Assembly: GCF_001955535.1 (NCBI RefSeq)
Contig: NZ_MPVN01000003.1
Span: forward strand, 1-64,000
Reading direction: 5' to 3'
Length of the DNA: 64,000 bases
DNA from: Paenibacillus sp. FSL H7-0326
GTDB lineage: Bacteria; Bacillota; Bacilli; Paenibacillales; Paenibacillaceae
The position numbers and the translations under genes were made by a program. Below are positions 51,740 through 62,021 of the stretch, in pieces (position 1 is the first letter of the stretch; every line of letters starts with the position of its first letter). The notes beneath the pieces were generated by a model that was given only the letters and a program-made list of their open reading frames with translations, was not told the DNA's origin and searched no databases.

Positions 51740-52849
51740 ATGGCGAGCGTGAGCATTAAACATTTGTATAAAAGGTATGGAAAAGAAAAAAATTCGGTTG
51801 TTCAAGATTTTGATTTGGATATCAAGGATAAAGAGTTCATCGTCTTCGTTGGTCCATCAGGCTGCGGAAAATCCACCACACTTCGTATGATTGCAGGATT
51901 AGAAGATGTTACGGAAGGAGAAATCTTCATAGGAGATCAATTGGTTAATCACCTTCCTCCGAAGGATCGGGATATTTCAATGGTTTTTCAAAATTATGCG
52001 TTGTATCCTAATCTCTCGGTTTATGAGAATATCGCATTCGGACTGCGCATGCGAAAAATGCCCAAGCACGAAATTGATCAGGCTGTAAAACAGGCAAGCA
52101 GGATACTCGAGATAGAACCGTATTTAAGTCGAAAGCCAAAAGATTTGTCGGGTGGACAACGACAGCGTGTAGCGCTGGGACGAGCCATCGTTCGTAATCC
52201 AAAATTATTTTTGATGGATGAACCGTTATCCAATCTTGATGCCAAGCTTCGTTCTACTATGCGGATGGAAATCACCAAGCTGCATAAACGGCTGGGCACT
52301 ACATTTATATTTGTCACACATGATCAAGTTGAGGCAATGACCATGGCTGATCGGATTGTCGTAATGAGAAACGGAGTTATTCAGCAATGTGATACCCCGG
52401 AGACCGTATATTCAAAACCAGCTAATTTGTTTGTTGCAAGCTTCATAGGTTCTCCTCAGATTAATTTAATTGAAGGTAAGATAGCCGAGGATCATAAAGG
52501 ACAGCTCGTTTTTAGAACAAAACGGATTGATATTTCTATTCGCGAAACAAAAGAAGCCTTGCTGCGAAAAAATAACCTAGTGAATAAAACAGTCATTTTA
52601 GGCATTCGACCAGAGCATGTGAAGCTGGAGGGATTATTCTCAGAATCGATTATTACTGGTATTTATAAGGACAATGAATTAATGGGAGCAGATCGTTTTT
52701 TGTATCTCGATATTGGTGAGGAGAAGCATCTAATTGTAAGAGTAGAGCCAGATCAGCATTTCTCAGACGACGAACAGGTCAAAGTAGTACTGGATTTGTT
52801 TAAAGCCCATTTCTTTCATGTGGAATCTGGTATCAGGATAGCCGATTGA
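51740..52849 (+). CDS. carbohydrate ABC transporter ATP-binding protein (MsmX/UgpC class), 369 aa
   Basis: Walker A GPSGCGKSTTLRMIAGLE (about residues 37-54), Q-loop VFQNYALYPNLSVYENIAFGL, signature LSGGQRQRVALGRAI, Walker B LFLMDEPLSNLDAKLR, H-loop VTHDQVEAMTMADR, then a TOBE-type C-terminal domain (about 240-369) with IGSPQINLIEG and LGIRPEHVKLEG. This class energises CUT1 sugar importers. The stop overlaps the possible upstream start of the next ORF. It is the only ATPase of the locus in this window and could serve both permease pairs. Confidence 0.93.
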   Translation: MASVSIKHLYKRYGKEKNSVVQDFDLDIKDKEFIVFVGPSGCGKSTTLRMIAGLEDVTEGEIFIGDQLVNHLPPKDRDISMVFQNYALYPNLSVYENIAFGLRMRKMPKHEIDQAVKQASRILEIEPYLSRKPKDLSGGQRQRVALGRAIVRNPKLFLMDEPLSNLDAKLRSTMRMEITKLHKRLGTTFIFVTHDQVEAMTMADRIVVMRNGVIQQCDTPETVYSKPANLFVASFIGSPQINLIEGKIAEDHKGQLVFRTKRIDISIRETKEALLRKNNLVNKTVILGIRPEHVKLEGLFSESIITGIYKDNELMGADRFLYLDIGEEKHLIVRVEPDQHFSDDEQVKVVLDLFKAHFFHVESGIRIAD

Positions 52850-52884
52850 AAGAGCTACTTTCGTCGAAAGAGGGTGTATCAGAA

Positions 52885-55848
52885 ATGAACTTAATGAAGC
52901 AAAAGTGCCTTCTTCTTGCCGCCATGTTTGTAGTCTTATTTATATTGTCATCTTGTGGGGAAGAGGCAGAATCAGTTACAAATGGAGATTCCGTCTCCTT
53001 TGATGAGCTTATAACTACATTCGAATATGAAAGTGATCCCTATTATAGCGAAAAACTATCGGAATGGTCTGAGCAGAATATACCCCTAGCCAAATCTACA
53101 ATTAAAATAAACGCATCTGAGCCGAAAAACGTTTCACATCCCACAGAAATATACGTGGGTGATTACGAGAATAAACAAAATGTTTTGATATGGAATAGTT
53201 CAGAAACAGGCTGGGTTGAGTATGAAGTTGATGTGCCCACAGCCGGGCTTTACGAAATCCATGCTTCTTATATACCTGTAAAGAACACAAAAGATAAAGC
53301 TCCAATTCAGTGGGATATCACCATTGACGGCACCAGACCTTTTCGAGAAGCATCCTCAGTTCACCTTTACCGAGCATGGGCAGATGAACTCCCGATTCTA
53401 AAAAATTCGGATGGTGATGAGATTCGCCCACGATCCTTCGATATATCTACTTGGAACTCCCAGCCGCTTGTCGATTCGGGAGGGGCTTATTCAAAACCTT
53501 TACTGTGGGAGTTTACTTCAGGAAAACATATGATTCGATTACATGGACGTGTGCCTGTTGCCCTCGAAAGCTTACAGCTTGTGCCTCAGCAGAATATTCC
53601 CACATACGAGGAAGCCTTCGCATCCTATAACAACCAATCCACAACGAATTCGTCAGAAACAATAACAATTCAAGCAGAACAATTCACATCAAAAAACGAT
53701 ACCGCAATTAAAATGTATTCGGATAAAAATGACAGGACTGTACCCCGGTACACCGGCAGAATTATATACAACACTATCGGAGGACAGAGATGGCTCGAGC
53801 AGAATCAAGAGATCACTTGGACTTTTGAAGTTCCGGAAACAGGCGTGTACAAATTAGGATTTCGTGCACTACAAAATACCGTAGCCCAAAAAACATCCTT
53901 CCGAACTGTGAAAATAGATGGAAAGGTCCCTTTTGAACCTTTTCAAGCCTATGGTTTTCCGTATTCTGCATCCTGGGAAGGCATCGTATTACAAAATTCA
54001 AATAAAGATCCATATTTAGTACAACTTGAGAAAGGAGTACATACACTTTCGCTTGCAGTTACCCAGTCACCCGTCAAGCCTATCATTATCGATTTAGAGA
54101 AGCTGCTTGCTCATCTTGAAGCAATCGATTGGGATCTCAGAACAATATCTGGTAATAAAGCGAACAGCGATCGAACGCTTGATCGTAACCGAACCTGGGA
54201 CATGGAGCAAGATTTTCCGGGTATGACCGAGCATATAAGGGCAGCTGCTGCGGCAATGGAAGCACTTGCTGACGACTTGGAAGGAGTTAACGGCAATAAA
54301 GATTCCGTCAGTCAAGGTTTGGATACATCAGTCAAAGATTTGCGGGCAATGCTCGGTAATCCTGAAGAAATACCATATAACGTAGATGAAATTTCCTCGA
54401 TTAGAGAAAAGATAGCTACTTTTATGGATACGTTATCCAAGCAATCCTTGCAACTAGATGAGATTTACATCATTCCGGCAGATGCTTCTCCGCCTAAAAT
54501 GGTGGCTGGTTGGTTTGACCGGGCTTGGGGGAGTATACAAAACTTTGGATACTCATTTGATACAAGAGACAGTCTGAACGATATGGATGATACCAAGCTA
54601 AATATTTGGGTTCAGAGGGGGCGCGATTATGTGGATCAACTACAGCAGCTTGCTGACGAATCATTCACCCCAGAGACAGGAATTGAAGTGAAAGTAAATC
54701 TTCTGCCTGATCCAGAGCTCTTGCTTATGTCCAACGCGGCAGGAGTCCAGCCAGATATTGCTTTGGGGCTGACGCAGGATTTGCCTGTCGATTATGCCAT
54801 AAGAGGCTCTTTACAAGACTTGTCTGAAATGGATGGATTCCAGGAGCTATATCCTCGCTTTAGTCCAGGATCATGGCTGCCGCTACATTATAACGGAGGA
54901 TATTATGGTGTTCCCGAAACGCAGTCATTTCAAGTTCTTTATTATAGAAAAGACATACTGGAACGATTGAATCTTAAGATTCCCGAAACCTGGCAGGAAG
55001 TCTATGACCTTCTACCAACGCTGCAGCAAAACTTCATGAATTTCTATGTCAATCCAAAGGAATATGCAACCTATTTCTATCAAAATGATGTTGAGTTCTA
55101 CGAACCAGGAGGGCTGAAAACAGCACTTGATCAGCCTGAAGCCTACACCGCATTTAAACAATGGACAGACTTGTTTAACACCTATGCCCTTGAACGAGAA
55201 GTGCCTAGTTTTTATCAGCATTTTCGCAGTGGAACCATGCCGATTGGCATCTCTGACTACAATATGTATGTTCAGTTATCAGCAGCAGCACCTGAACTGA
55301 ATGGAAGATGGGGCATTGCCCTTATTCCAGGAATAGAGCAGGAAGATGGAACGATTAGCAGATGGGCAGGTGGGGGACAACGCACAGGAGTTATTTTTAA
55401 ACAATCTCAGAAGAAAGAGGAAGCATGGGAATTTATGAAATGGTGGTTATCTACCGAGGTTCAGACACAATACGGATCAGATTTGGAAGCCGTTAATGGC
55501 GTTGCTTTTCGATGGAATACGTCAAATGTGGAAGCATTTATCAATCTGCCATGGAAAAAAGAGGATGCTGAGGTCATATTGGAGCAATGGACATGGTATA
55601 AAGATATTCCTAATGTTCCAGGCGGATATTACCTGGACCGCGAGCTGAATAATGCCTGGGTGAGGTCTGTAGTCGGGACAGATAACTATATGTCTTCACT
55701 GGAGCAAACAGCTCGAGATATCAACCGTGAGCTGATTAGAAAGCAGCAGGAGTTTGGATTTGTGGATGAGCAGGGAGAGACCTTATCGGAAATTGATATT
55801 TCGGTCGTTGATCAGCCATGGACAGGAGGCTTAATCGATGTGGAGTAG
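52885..55848 (+). CDS. large modular extracellular solute-binding lipoprotein, 987 aa
   Basis: Signal peptide with lipobox FILSSC (Cys about residue 25). Two galactose-binding/CBM-like beta-sandwich modules (about 70-232 and 258-400; both show a W-x-EY/TW-x-F-x-V core followed by GLYEI or GVYKL) come first. A helical segment (about 400-530) follows, then a family-1 sugar-binding domain (about 570-980; LNIWVQRGRDYVDQLQQLA, NGGYYGVPETQSFQVLYYRKDIL, WEFMKWWLSTE). A normal SBP has about 430 aa, so the extra modules may hold polysaccharide at the cell surface. ATG at 52885 follows AGAGGGTG. Confidence 0.88.
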   Translation: MNLMKQKCLLLAAMFVVLFILSSCGEEAESVTNGDSVSFDELITTFEYESDPYYSEKLSEWSEQNIPLAKSTIKINASEPKNVSHPTEIYVGDYENKQNVLIWNSSETGWVEYEVDVPTAGLYEIHASYIPVKNTKDKAPIQWDITIDGTRPFREASSVHLYRAWADELPILKNSDGDEIRPRSFDISTWNSQPLVDSGGAYSKPLLWEFTSGKHMIRLHGRVPVALESLQLVPQQNIPTYEEAFASYNNQSTTNSSETITIQAEQFTSKNDTAIKMYSDKNDRTVPRYTGRIIYNTIGGQRWLEQNQEITWTFEVPETGVYKLGFRALQNTVAQKTSFRTVKIDGKVPFEPFQAYGFPYSASWEGIVLQNSNKDPYLVQLEKGVHTLSLAVTQSPVKPIIIDLEKLLAHLEAIDWDLRTISGNKANSDRTLDRNRTWDMEQDFPGMTEHIRAAAAAMEALADDLEGVNGNKDSVSQGLDTSVKDLRAMLGNPEEIPYNVDEISSIREKIATFMDTLSKQSLQLDEIYIIPADASPPKMVAGWFDRAWGSIQNFGYSFDTRDSLNDMDDTKLNIWVQRGRDYVDQLQQLADESFTPETGIEVKVNLLPDPELLLMSNAAGVQPDIALGLTQDLPVDYAIRGSLQDLSEMDGFQELYPRFSPGSWLPLHYNGGYYGVPETQSFQVLYYRKDILERLNLKIPETWQEVYDLLPTLQQNFMNFYVNPKEYATYFYQNDVEFYEPGGLKTALDQPEAYTAFKQWTDLFNTYALEREVPSFYQHFRSGTMPIGISDYNMYVQLSAAAPELNGRWGIALIPGIEQEDGTISRWAGGGQRTGVIFKQSQKKEEAWEFMKWWLSTEVQTQYGSDLEAVNGVAFRWNTSNVEAFINLPWKKEDAEVILEQWTWYKDIPNVPGGYYLDRELNNAWVRSVVGTDNYMSSLEQTARDINRELIRKQQEFGFVDEQGETLSEIDISVVDQPWTGGLIDVE

Positions 55849-56734
55849 GGTATGGCATTATCGTATATCATATTTGTTTATCGCTCCTTTTCTAATCTGT
55901 TTTACTCTCTTCATCGTTGTTCCGATCACGTCTGCCGTCGCCCTAAGTTTTACTTATTATAACGGCATAGAGCAACCGCGTTTTGTCGGTTGGAGTAATT
56001 TTCGATATTTGATTGCCCAGGATATGCTTTTTCTAAAATACGCATTGCCAAATACTTTTAAATTTGCAGTTATCGTCGGTCCTGGAGGATATATCGCGGC
56101 ATTTCTGCTAGCCTGGCTTATCTCACGCCTGCGTGGAGGTTATCAAAAGTGGGTAGCTCTGGCCATGTATACTCCTTCGTTGACCATTGGTATTGCCATG
56201 ACGATTATTTGGCTCCCGCTTCTGTCCGGTGATCGGGTAGGCTACTTGAACAGCATATTATTGAAGCTCGGTTTAATTGATGTGCCAAAATTATGGGTTA
56301 CAAGTCCTGAGCTACTGATGAATTCCATGATCGTGGTTACATTATGGTCAAGCATGGGGGTGGGTTTCCTTGCGATGCTTGCCGGAATACTTAATGTGGA
56401 TAAGACATTATATGAAGCTGGCCGAATTGACGGCATACGGAACCACCTTCAGGAGCTGTGGTACATTACGATTCCGTCAATGAAGCCCCAAATGCTGTTT
56501 GGTGCAGTAATGGCCATCGTCACTACTTTTAAAACGGGTTCAATCGGTGTTGAATTGTCCGGGCTTAATCCTACACCCGAGTATTCTGGACATTTGATTG
56601 TCAATCACATCAATGATTACGGATTTATCCGATTTGAGATGGGATATGCGGCAACCGTTTCCGTATTTCTTCTAATATTAATGTATTTTGCGAATAAGCT
56701 CAGCTGGGGATTGTTTGGCACAAAGGAGGAGTAA
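55838..56734 (+). CDS. carbohydrate ABC permease (MalF/LplB class), 298 aa
   Basis: Six helices and the EAA loop YEAGRIDGIRNHLQELWYITIPSM (about residues 189-212). N-terminal YLFIAPFLICFTLFIVVPI is typical of CUT1 permeases. AGGAGG lies 8 nt before the ATG, and the start overlaps the binding-protein stop by 11 nt, implying coupling. It partners the next permease. Confidence 0.93.
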   Translation: MWSRVWHYRISYLFIAPFLICFTLFIVVPITSAVALSFTYYNGIEQPRFVGWSNFRYLIAQDMLFLKYALPNTFKFAVIVGPGGYIAAFLLAWLISRLRGGYQKWVALAMYTPSLTIGIAMTIIWLPLLSGDRVGYLNSILLKLGLIDVPKLWVTSPELLMNSMIVVTLWSSMGVGFLAMLAGILNVDKTLYEAGRIDGIRNHLQELWYITIPSMKPQMLFGAVMAIVTTFKTGSIGVELSGLNPTPEYSGHLIVNHINDYGFIRFEMGYAATVSVFLLILMYFANKLSWGLFGTKEE

Positions 56735-56755
56735 ACACTGAAGTCGTCGGGATTA

Positions 56756-57586
56756 GTGAAAAGAGTCCTTTTCAATGTGTTCATGTTGATTCTGTCAGTC
56801 TTAATGCTGCTGCCTATTATATATATTTTTAATCATGCATTTAAGCCCTATCATGAGCTGTTCGTTTATCCGCCAACCTTTTTCGTTAAAGAGCCTAATA
56901 TTCAAAACTTTGTGGAACTTATCTGGGTTACGTCTAACTCCATCGTTCCTATTTCGCGATACTTGTTTAACAGCTTGTTTGTGTCGTTGATTAGCGTAAT
57001 GGGTATTACCATAGTCAGTGTTTTGTGTGCTTATCCCTTGTCGAAGCATGCATTTCCCGGTAAAAAGTGGATATTTTCTCTCATTATTCTCATGTTGATG
57101 TTTACCCCTGAAGTTATTCAAATTCCCCGATATTTGGTTGTAAGCAATCTTGGTATTTTGAATTCGTATTGGGGGCACTTACTGCCCATGCTTGCACTGC
57201 CAGTCGGTGTATTTTTACTTAAGCAATTTATAGATCAAATTCCGGATACACTCCTGGAGGCGTCGCGTATAGACGGTGCTAATGAATTCATTGTGCTTGT
57301 AAAAATTATTATACCCATGTGTATGCCTGCGCTTGCTACCGTTGCCATTCTATCCTTCCAAAACTCATGGAGTAATGTGGAAACGTCAGCTTTATTTATG
57401 CAGGACGATGAGATGAAGACATTTCCTTTTTTTCTTTCTACATTAACAAGCAACCTGGCAAATAATGTTGCACGTCAGGGAGCTGCAGCTGTGGCTGCAT
57501 TGATCCTGCTCGTACCTAATCTAATCTTCTTTGTTATTCTTCAAAGTAAGGTCATCTCTACAATGGCACATTCGGGTATCAAATAG
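56756..57586 (+). CDS. carbohydrate ABC permease (MalG/YtcP class), 276 aa
   Basis: Second CUT1 permease, with the EAA loop LEASRIDGANEFIVLVKIIIPMCMPAL. GTG at 56756 lacks a good ribosome site, whereas AGGAGGAG (about 56725-56732) is well spaced from an in-frame CTG at 56738; that would add MKSSGL and may be the real, rare start. The periplasmic loop between TM1 and TM2 (FKPYHELFVYPPTFFVKEPN) and the C-terminal Lys-rich end are normal. Confidence 0.9.
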   Translation: MKRVLFNVFMLILSVLMLLPIIYIFNHAFKPYHELFVYPPTFFVKEPNIQNFVELIWVTSNSIVPISRYLFNSLFVSLISVMGITIVSVLCAYPLSKHAFPGKKWIFSLIILMLMFTPEVIQIPRYLVVSNLGILNSYWGHLLPMLALPVGVFLLKQFIDQIPDTLLEASRIDGANEFIVLVKIIIPMCMPALATVAILSFQNSWSNVETSALFMQDDEMKTFPFFLSTLTSNLANNVARQGAAAVAALILLVPNLIFFVILQSKVISTMAHSGIK

Positions 57587-57600
57587 ATGGAGGAAACAGA

Positions 57601-59751
57601 ATGAAAAGCAGGTTCCGGCGAACTTTTCCGTTGTTACTTGTCATCATGGCGCTGATGTCAGGTGTGCTGCCAGCAACTAACATAGATGCTTCCCAGTTGC
57701 CGTATGACACATATTACAAAGATGGTTTTGGTCAATTAATACAAACTCAGGCAGCCTATTTGCCTTCAGAAATTATAGGGTACGATATGGAAGTTACGGC
57801 GGAGAAAGACATTGATAACCAGGAGACTGAAATAAGGCAGCTTCATCAGCCGAAAGATCTTTTTGTTGATAAGAAGGATCATATGTATATTGCCGATACA
57901 GGAAACAATCGGATTGTAGAGCTTGATGATCAAGGTGTTTTTATTCGAGAGTTGGTTGTTGCTGAGAGTCCTCTAAATAAACCGAGCGGTTTATACGTTG
58001 ATGAAGCAGGCTTTATCTATGTTGCGGACACAGGGAATAATCGAGTTATTAAGCTTGATGCGAGAGGAAAGCTGGTTAAAGAATTTCCTCGCCCTGAAAC
58101 GGAATATTTGCCGGAAGACTATAAATACGATCCAGTCAATTTGATTGTAGATAAGCGTGGATTTTTGTATATTACATCGCTTGGCGCTTATCAAGGATTG
58201 CTGGAATTAGATCCGGATGGAAACTTTATTGGATTTTTTGGACCCAACAAAGCAGAGTTTTCGCTATTTGATGCTTTTAAGCGATTTGTATATACCCGCG
58301 AAATGTATCAAAGAGAATTGAAAAAACTGCCCGGTGCTATTGCAAATGCGACAATTGATAACAATGGATTCATATACACAGTAACGAAAGAGATAGAAAC
58401 CGATCAAATAAAAAAGTTGAATATTGCGGGTCTGGATCAGCTAGCAGGAAAGGGGGATTTTTCCCACCTCCAAAGTGAGCGTAGTTACGGGGAGTTTCAT
58501 CAGCATACGCAAAGAGATGCTCTGCCCCAATTAAATGATATTACAGTTGATGCATCAGGAAACATGACAGTTATTGATGGGCTTTGGAATATGATCAGCC
58601 AATATGACTCCAACGGAAATTTGTTGTTCTTTTGGGGAGGAGATGTAATTACGGCAACCTCAAAAATAGGTGTTGTCAAATCCCCATCGGCCATTGCTAC
58701 GAATTCGAACGGAGAGCTGCTTGTTCTGGACAGTACAAATAACTTGATCCAAAAGCTACGATTATCTGAGTTTGGCCATTTGGTTCATGAAGCAAATGCG
58801 CTGACTCAGGAAGGAAAATATGAGGAAAGCGAACCCTTATGGGAGGAGGTACACCGTTTAAATGAGCAGTACACCCCTGCACTAATCGGATTGGCGAAAG
58901 CAGCATACAAGAAAGAGGAATACAAGAGAGCAGAGGAACTTTTTTATGCCGCAGGAGTTGTCGGAGGTTATTCGGAATCCTTCTGGGAGAATCGCTTGGT
59001 ATGGTTCCAGAAGCATTTTGGCCTGTTGATGAATCTGGCATTGGCAGCGGGTATTCTATATCTGGCATGGGCAAGACTACGTGGCAAACTTCGGCCCAAA
59101 AGTGGATTTGGCTTTCGATTTAAAATTCGCTTTCCGCTGCTTAACCAATTAAGACATGTATTTTATGTAATGAAACACCCGGTAGATGGTTTCTATGCCA
59201 TTCGATATGAAAGCAAGGCAAGTTTCGCAGGCAGTCTAATCTTGCTTGTCCTCTCAGTTGCTTCCTTAGGTTACATGAGCGCAGGTACCAGCTTTGTCTT
59301 CAATCCAGAAATTCAAGCAGGGATTGATTTAATACCTCCGTTGATTCAGTTTGTAGGCTTATGGCTGGGATGGGTTGTTTCGAATTATTTAGTCAGCTCA
59401 TTGTTAAGAGGAGAAGGGAGATTCAGAGACGTATTTAATAGCAGCACTTACGTCCTATTTCCGATTATTCTAATCGGTATACCCTTAACTTTACTTTCCA
59501 ATGTACTTACTTTAAATGAATTATCCATTTATCAATTTTTGAAGTTTACGATAATCATATGGATTGTATTATTAACCGTTTGGATGGTGCAAGGGGTACA
59601 TAATTATACCTTTGTTGAAGCCTTGTTCGTTATTTTACTGTCTGTTTTGACGCTGCTCATTATCGTCATTCTTATCTTTTTGTTTCTTAGTCTCAGTATC
59701 GAGCTCGTAAACTTTATAAATTCCTTGTATCAAGAGGTGATTATCCGATGA
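57601..59751 (+). CDS. NHL-repeat protein with C-terminal Yip1-like membrane domain, 716 aa
   Basis: Signal peptide (1 to about 31), extracellular NHL/six-bladed propeller repeats (about 80-395; the block YIADTGNNRIVELD recurs as YVADTGNNRVIKLD), a TPR-like helical pair (about 400-455; YEESEPLWEEVHRLNE, YKRAEELFYAAG), a membrane helix (about 475-495), then a Yip1-type domain of about five membrane helices (515-716). Such proteins recur in Paenibacillus sugar-ABC loci; function unknown. Its stop overlaps the next start (ATGA). It may sense or hold substrate near the importer. Confidence 0.8.
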   Translation: MKSRFRRTFPLLLVIMALMSGVLPATNIDASQLPYDTYYKDGFGQLIQTQAAYLPSEIIGYDMEVTAEKDIDNQETEIRQLHQPKDLFVDKKDHMYIADTGNNRIVELDDQGVFIRELVVAESPLNKPSGLYVDEAGFIYVADTGNNRVIKLDARGKLVKEFPRPETEYLPEDYKYDPVNLIVDKRGFLYITSLGAYQGLLELDPDGNFIGFFGPNKAEFSLFDAFKRFVYTREMYQRELKKLPGAIANATIDNNGFIYTVTKEIETDQIKKLNIAGLDQLAGKGDFSHLQSERSYGEFHQHTQRDALPQLNDITVDASGNMTVIDGLWNMISQYDSNGNLLFFWGGDVITATSKIGVVKSPSAIATNSNGELLVLDSTNNLIQKLRLSEFGHLVHEANALTQEGKYEESEPLWEEVHRLNEQYTPALIGLAKAAYKKEEYKRAEELFYAAGVVGGYSESFWENRLVWFQKHFGLLMNLALAAGILYLAWARLRGKLRPKSGFGFRFKIRFPLLNQLRHVFYVMKHPVDGFYAIRYESKASFAGSLILLVLSVASLGYMSAGTSFVFNPEIQAGIDLIPPLIQFVGLWLGWVVSNYLVSSLLRGEGRFRDVFNSSTYVLFPIILIGIPLTLLSNVLTLNELSIYQFLKFTIIIWIVLLTVWMVQGVHNYTFVEALFVILLSVLTLLIIVILIFLFLSLSIELVNFINSLYQEVIIR

Positions 59752-62021
59752 AAAGGCGTGTCGTTTCCTATCCCACTATTGCTAAAGCATCAATTATATC
59801 GCTGCTCCTCATCATGATCGGATGGATTCTCTGGCAAATATGGGGCTTTGACGGAAATGATCAAGCTGTCGAAGTGTCAGCTACTGAACAGTTCAGTGGA
59901 TATAGTGGTCCGCTTTATAAAGCGGTGCTTCCATCGGAAGAGGCATTTCAGACGATGGCCGAAAACAATCAATTGAAACTAACAGCAGATCGCTCAACAG
60001 GCCATTTTCAAATCATCGATAAACTGACGGGCGACATCTGGCGCTCCTATCCAAATCCGGAGCACTGGCAGAAGGAAACCGCAACGGGAACTTGGAAAAA
60101 TCATCTGCTTTCGCCTATTCTGATTGAATATGTCAATGCCAGCAATTATAAATCTGCTTCGGTTACGGCGGGACTTGTTGAAAATGGAGGCTATTTGGAG
60201 GAGTTTCAATTAAAGGGTGATGGCTTTAAAGTCACCTTTGCGTTTCCCAAAGCACAATTTAAGATTCCAATTGAAGTAACGCTTCATGAAGACTATGTGG
60301 AAACCAAACTAATGGATGATGGCATTATTGAAGGGGAGCTTAGTTTATTGAATGTTAAATTATACCCGTTATTTGGAGCAGAACCCTCACAAGGACAAGA
60401 AGGGTATATTATGCTTCCAGACGGTTCTGGTTCGCTAATTCACTTTGATCAAAATAGAATTATGCCGCAGCTTACTTATAATGAAAGCGTGTATGGTCCA
60501 GATCAATCCTACTATAGCGAAAATACAAATCGACAGCGTATTGCTATGCCGGTATTTGGAATGAAATCAGGTGAACAGGCATTTCTCGCTATTGTCAGTG
60601 AAGGGGAGTATTATGCCAACATATACGCTGCTCCCGGAGGGTCAGTTGGCAGCTCGAACTGGGTTACAACAGAATGGCAGTACCGAAAACGATTCTTTCA
60701 AAGCGTTAGCAGAAGTACAGGAGAGGGGTTCTATACTTACAGTGGAGAAGCGTTTGAAGCAGCAAGCAGATCAGCAAGATATTACCCACTTACGGGTGAT
60801 AAGAGTAATTATGCCGGTATGGCTGAAAAGTACCGAGACTATTTGATGTCGGAGAAGGGGATTGAACCATTACAGACGGCAGCAGGACAAGATATCCCGC
60901 TATTTCTCGACATAGTTGGAGCAGATGCGGAGAAGGGACTTTTATTTGATTCTTATCTGAAGGTCACGACTACGGACGAAGCGACAAAGCTAGTTAACGA
61001 TATCCATGCCCTCGGAATTTCAAACATGCAGGTTCAATACTCCGGATGGCAGCAGGAAGGGTATAGTTCACACGGTGATTATTTTCCAGTGGATAGGCGC
61101 ATCGGAGGAAACAGTGGAATGAGAAGTTTTATAGAGTTTGCTCATTCGTTAAACATCCCTGTATATTTGACAGCTAACTATACAAGGAATACCGATGGAA
61201 ATGGGGGATTTTGGTGGAGAAGGGACGGACTTCGGAATCTTGCCGGTACGGTACTCGAAGAGCAGGAGAGAGGAGAAGAGCAAAAAATCAGGTTCGTAAG
61301 CCCGGAGTATTACGAAAAAGAAGTATATTCTGATCTCGCTGATTTTAAAGAGCTTGGTGCAGACGGTATCTATTTTGAGAACGGGATCGGTGAACAGGTT
61401 AATACAGATTTTAATACTAGGTACATGGCGGACAGATCAGAGGTGGTAGAAATCCAGAAAAATATTTTTAAGCAAACTAAGGAAACGTTGGGGTCTGTTA
61501 TTGGAAGTAACTCAAACTTCTATCTATTAGATCAATCCGATCATGTTCATCTGCTATCAAGCGATTATTCCTATGACGTATTCGTAAGTGAATCCATTCC
61601 TTTTGCTCAAATCGTACTTCACGGTCTTCGTTCGTACACTTTAGAGTGGTCCAACACAAGAGATGAATGGCAAAGTGGATTTCTTCAAAATATGGAGTAC
61701 GGCGCATATCCATCCTACATTCTAAGCGGAACTAATGCTGAAAATACGCGGCAGTCGTATTCGCTTTGGCAGTATAGTTTGAAATATGACAACTGGACGG
61801 AGCATATTAACTCAGAATATCAAAAATTGAATGAGGCACTAAAGGAAGTTCAGAATCGCTTTATTACCGGACACCGTACTTTGGCTTCGGGAGTGAAAGA
61901 AACCGTATATGAGGGTGGTTACCGAATTCTCGTAAACTATAACGATAAGCCCTATGACAGCCAGGATGTGTATATTCCTGCTCAGGATTTTATTGTTGAG
62001 AAAAGCGGGGATTCCATATGA
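59748..62021 (+). CDS. DUF5696-like surface protein, glycosidase-type barrel, 757 aa
   Basis: N-terminal signal anchor (about 11-30), a beta-rich region (about 50-320), then a TIM-barrel-like region with ISNMQVQYSGWQQEGY, NIPVYLTANYTRN and LGADGIYFENGIGEQ, and late QSGFLQNMEYGAYPSYIL. This is the pattern of DUF5696 proteins, which resemble glycoside hydrolase clan barrels; Glu/Asp in YFENGI and FVSESIP could be catalytic, but no activity is established. It is coupled to both neighbours by ATGA overlaps, so it belongs to the sugar-import machinery. Confidence 0.75.
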   Translation: MKRRVVSYPTIAKASIISLLLIMIGWILWQIWGFDGNDQAVEVSATEQFSGYSGPLYKAVLPSEEAFQTMAENNQLKLTADRSTGHFQIIDKLTGDIWRSYPNPEHWQKETATGTWKNHLLSPILIEYVNASNYKSASVTAGLVENGGYLEEFQLKGDGFKVTFAFPKAQFKIPIEVTLHEDYVETKLMDDGIIEGELSLLNVKLYPLFGAEPSQGQEGYIMLPDGSGSLIHFDQNRIMPQLTYNESVYGPDQSYYSENTNRQRIAMPVFGMKSGEQAFLAIVSEGEYYANIYAAPGGSVGSSNWVTTEWQYRKRFFQSVSRSTGEGFYTYSGEAFEAASRSARYYPLTGDKSNYAGMAEKYRDYLMSEKGIEPLQTAAGQDIPLFLDIVGADAEKGLLFDSYLKVTTTDEATKLVNDIHALGISNMQVQYSGWQQEGYSSHGDYFPVDRRIGGNSGMRSFIEFAHSLNIPVYLTANYTRNTDGNGGFWWRRDGLRNLAGTVLEEQERGEEQKIRFVSPEYYEKEVYSDLADFKELGADGIYFENGIGEQVNTDFNTRYMADRSEVVEIQKNIFKQTKETLGSVIGSNSNFYLLDQSDHVHLLSSDYSYDVFVSESIPFAQIVLHGLRSYTLEWSNTRDEWQSGFLQNMEYGAYPSYILSGTNAENTRQSYSLWQYSLKYDNWTEHINSEYQKLNEALKEVQNRFITGHRTLASGVKETVYEGGYRILVNYNDKPYDSQDVYIPAQDFIVEKSGDSI

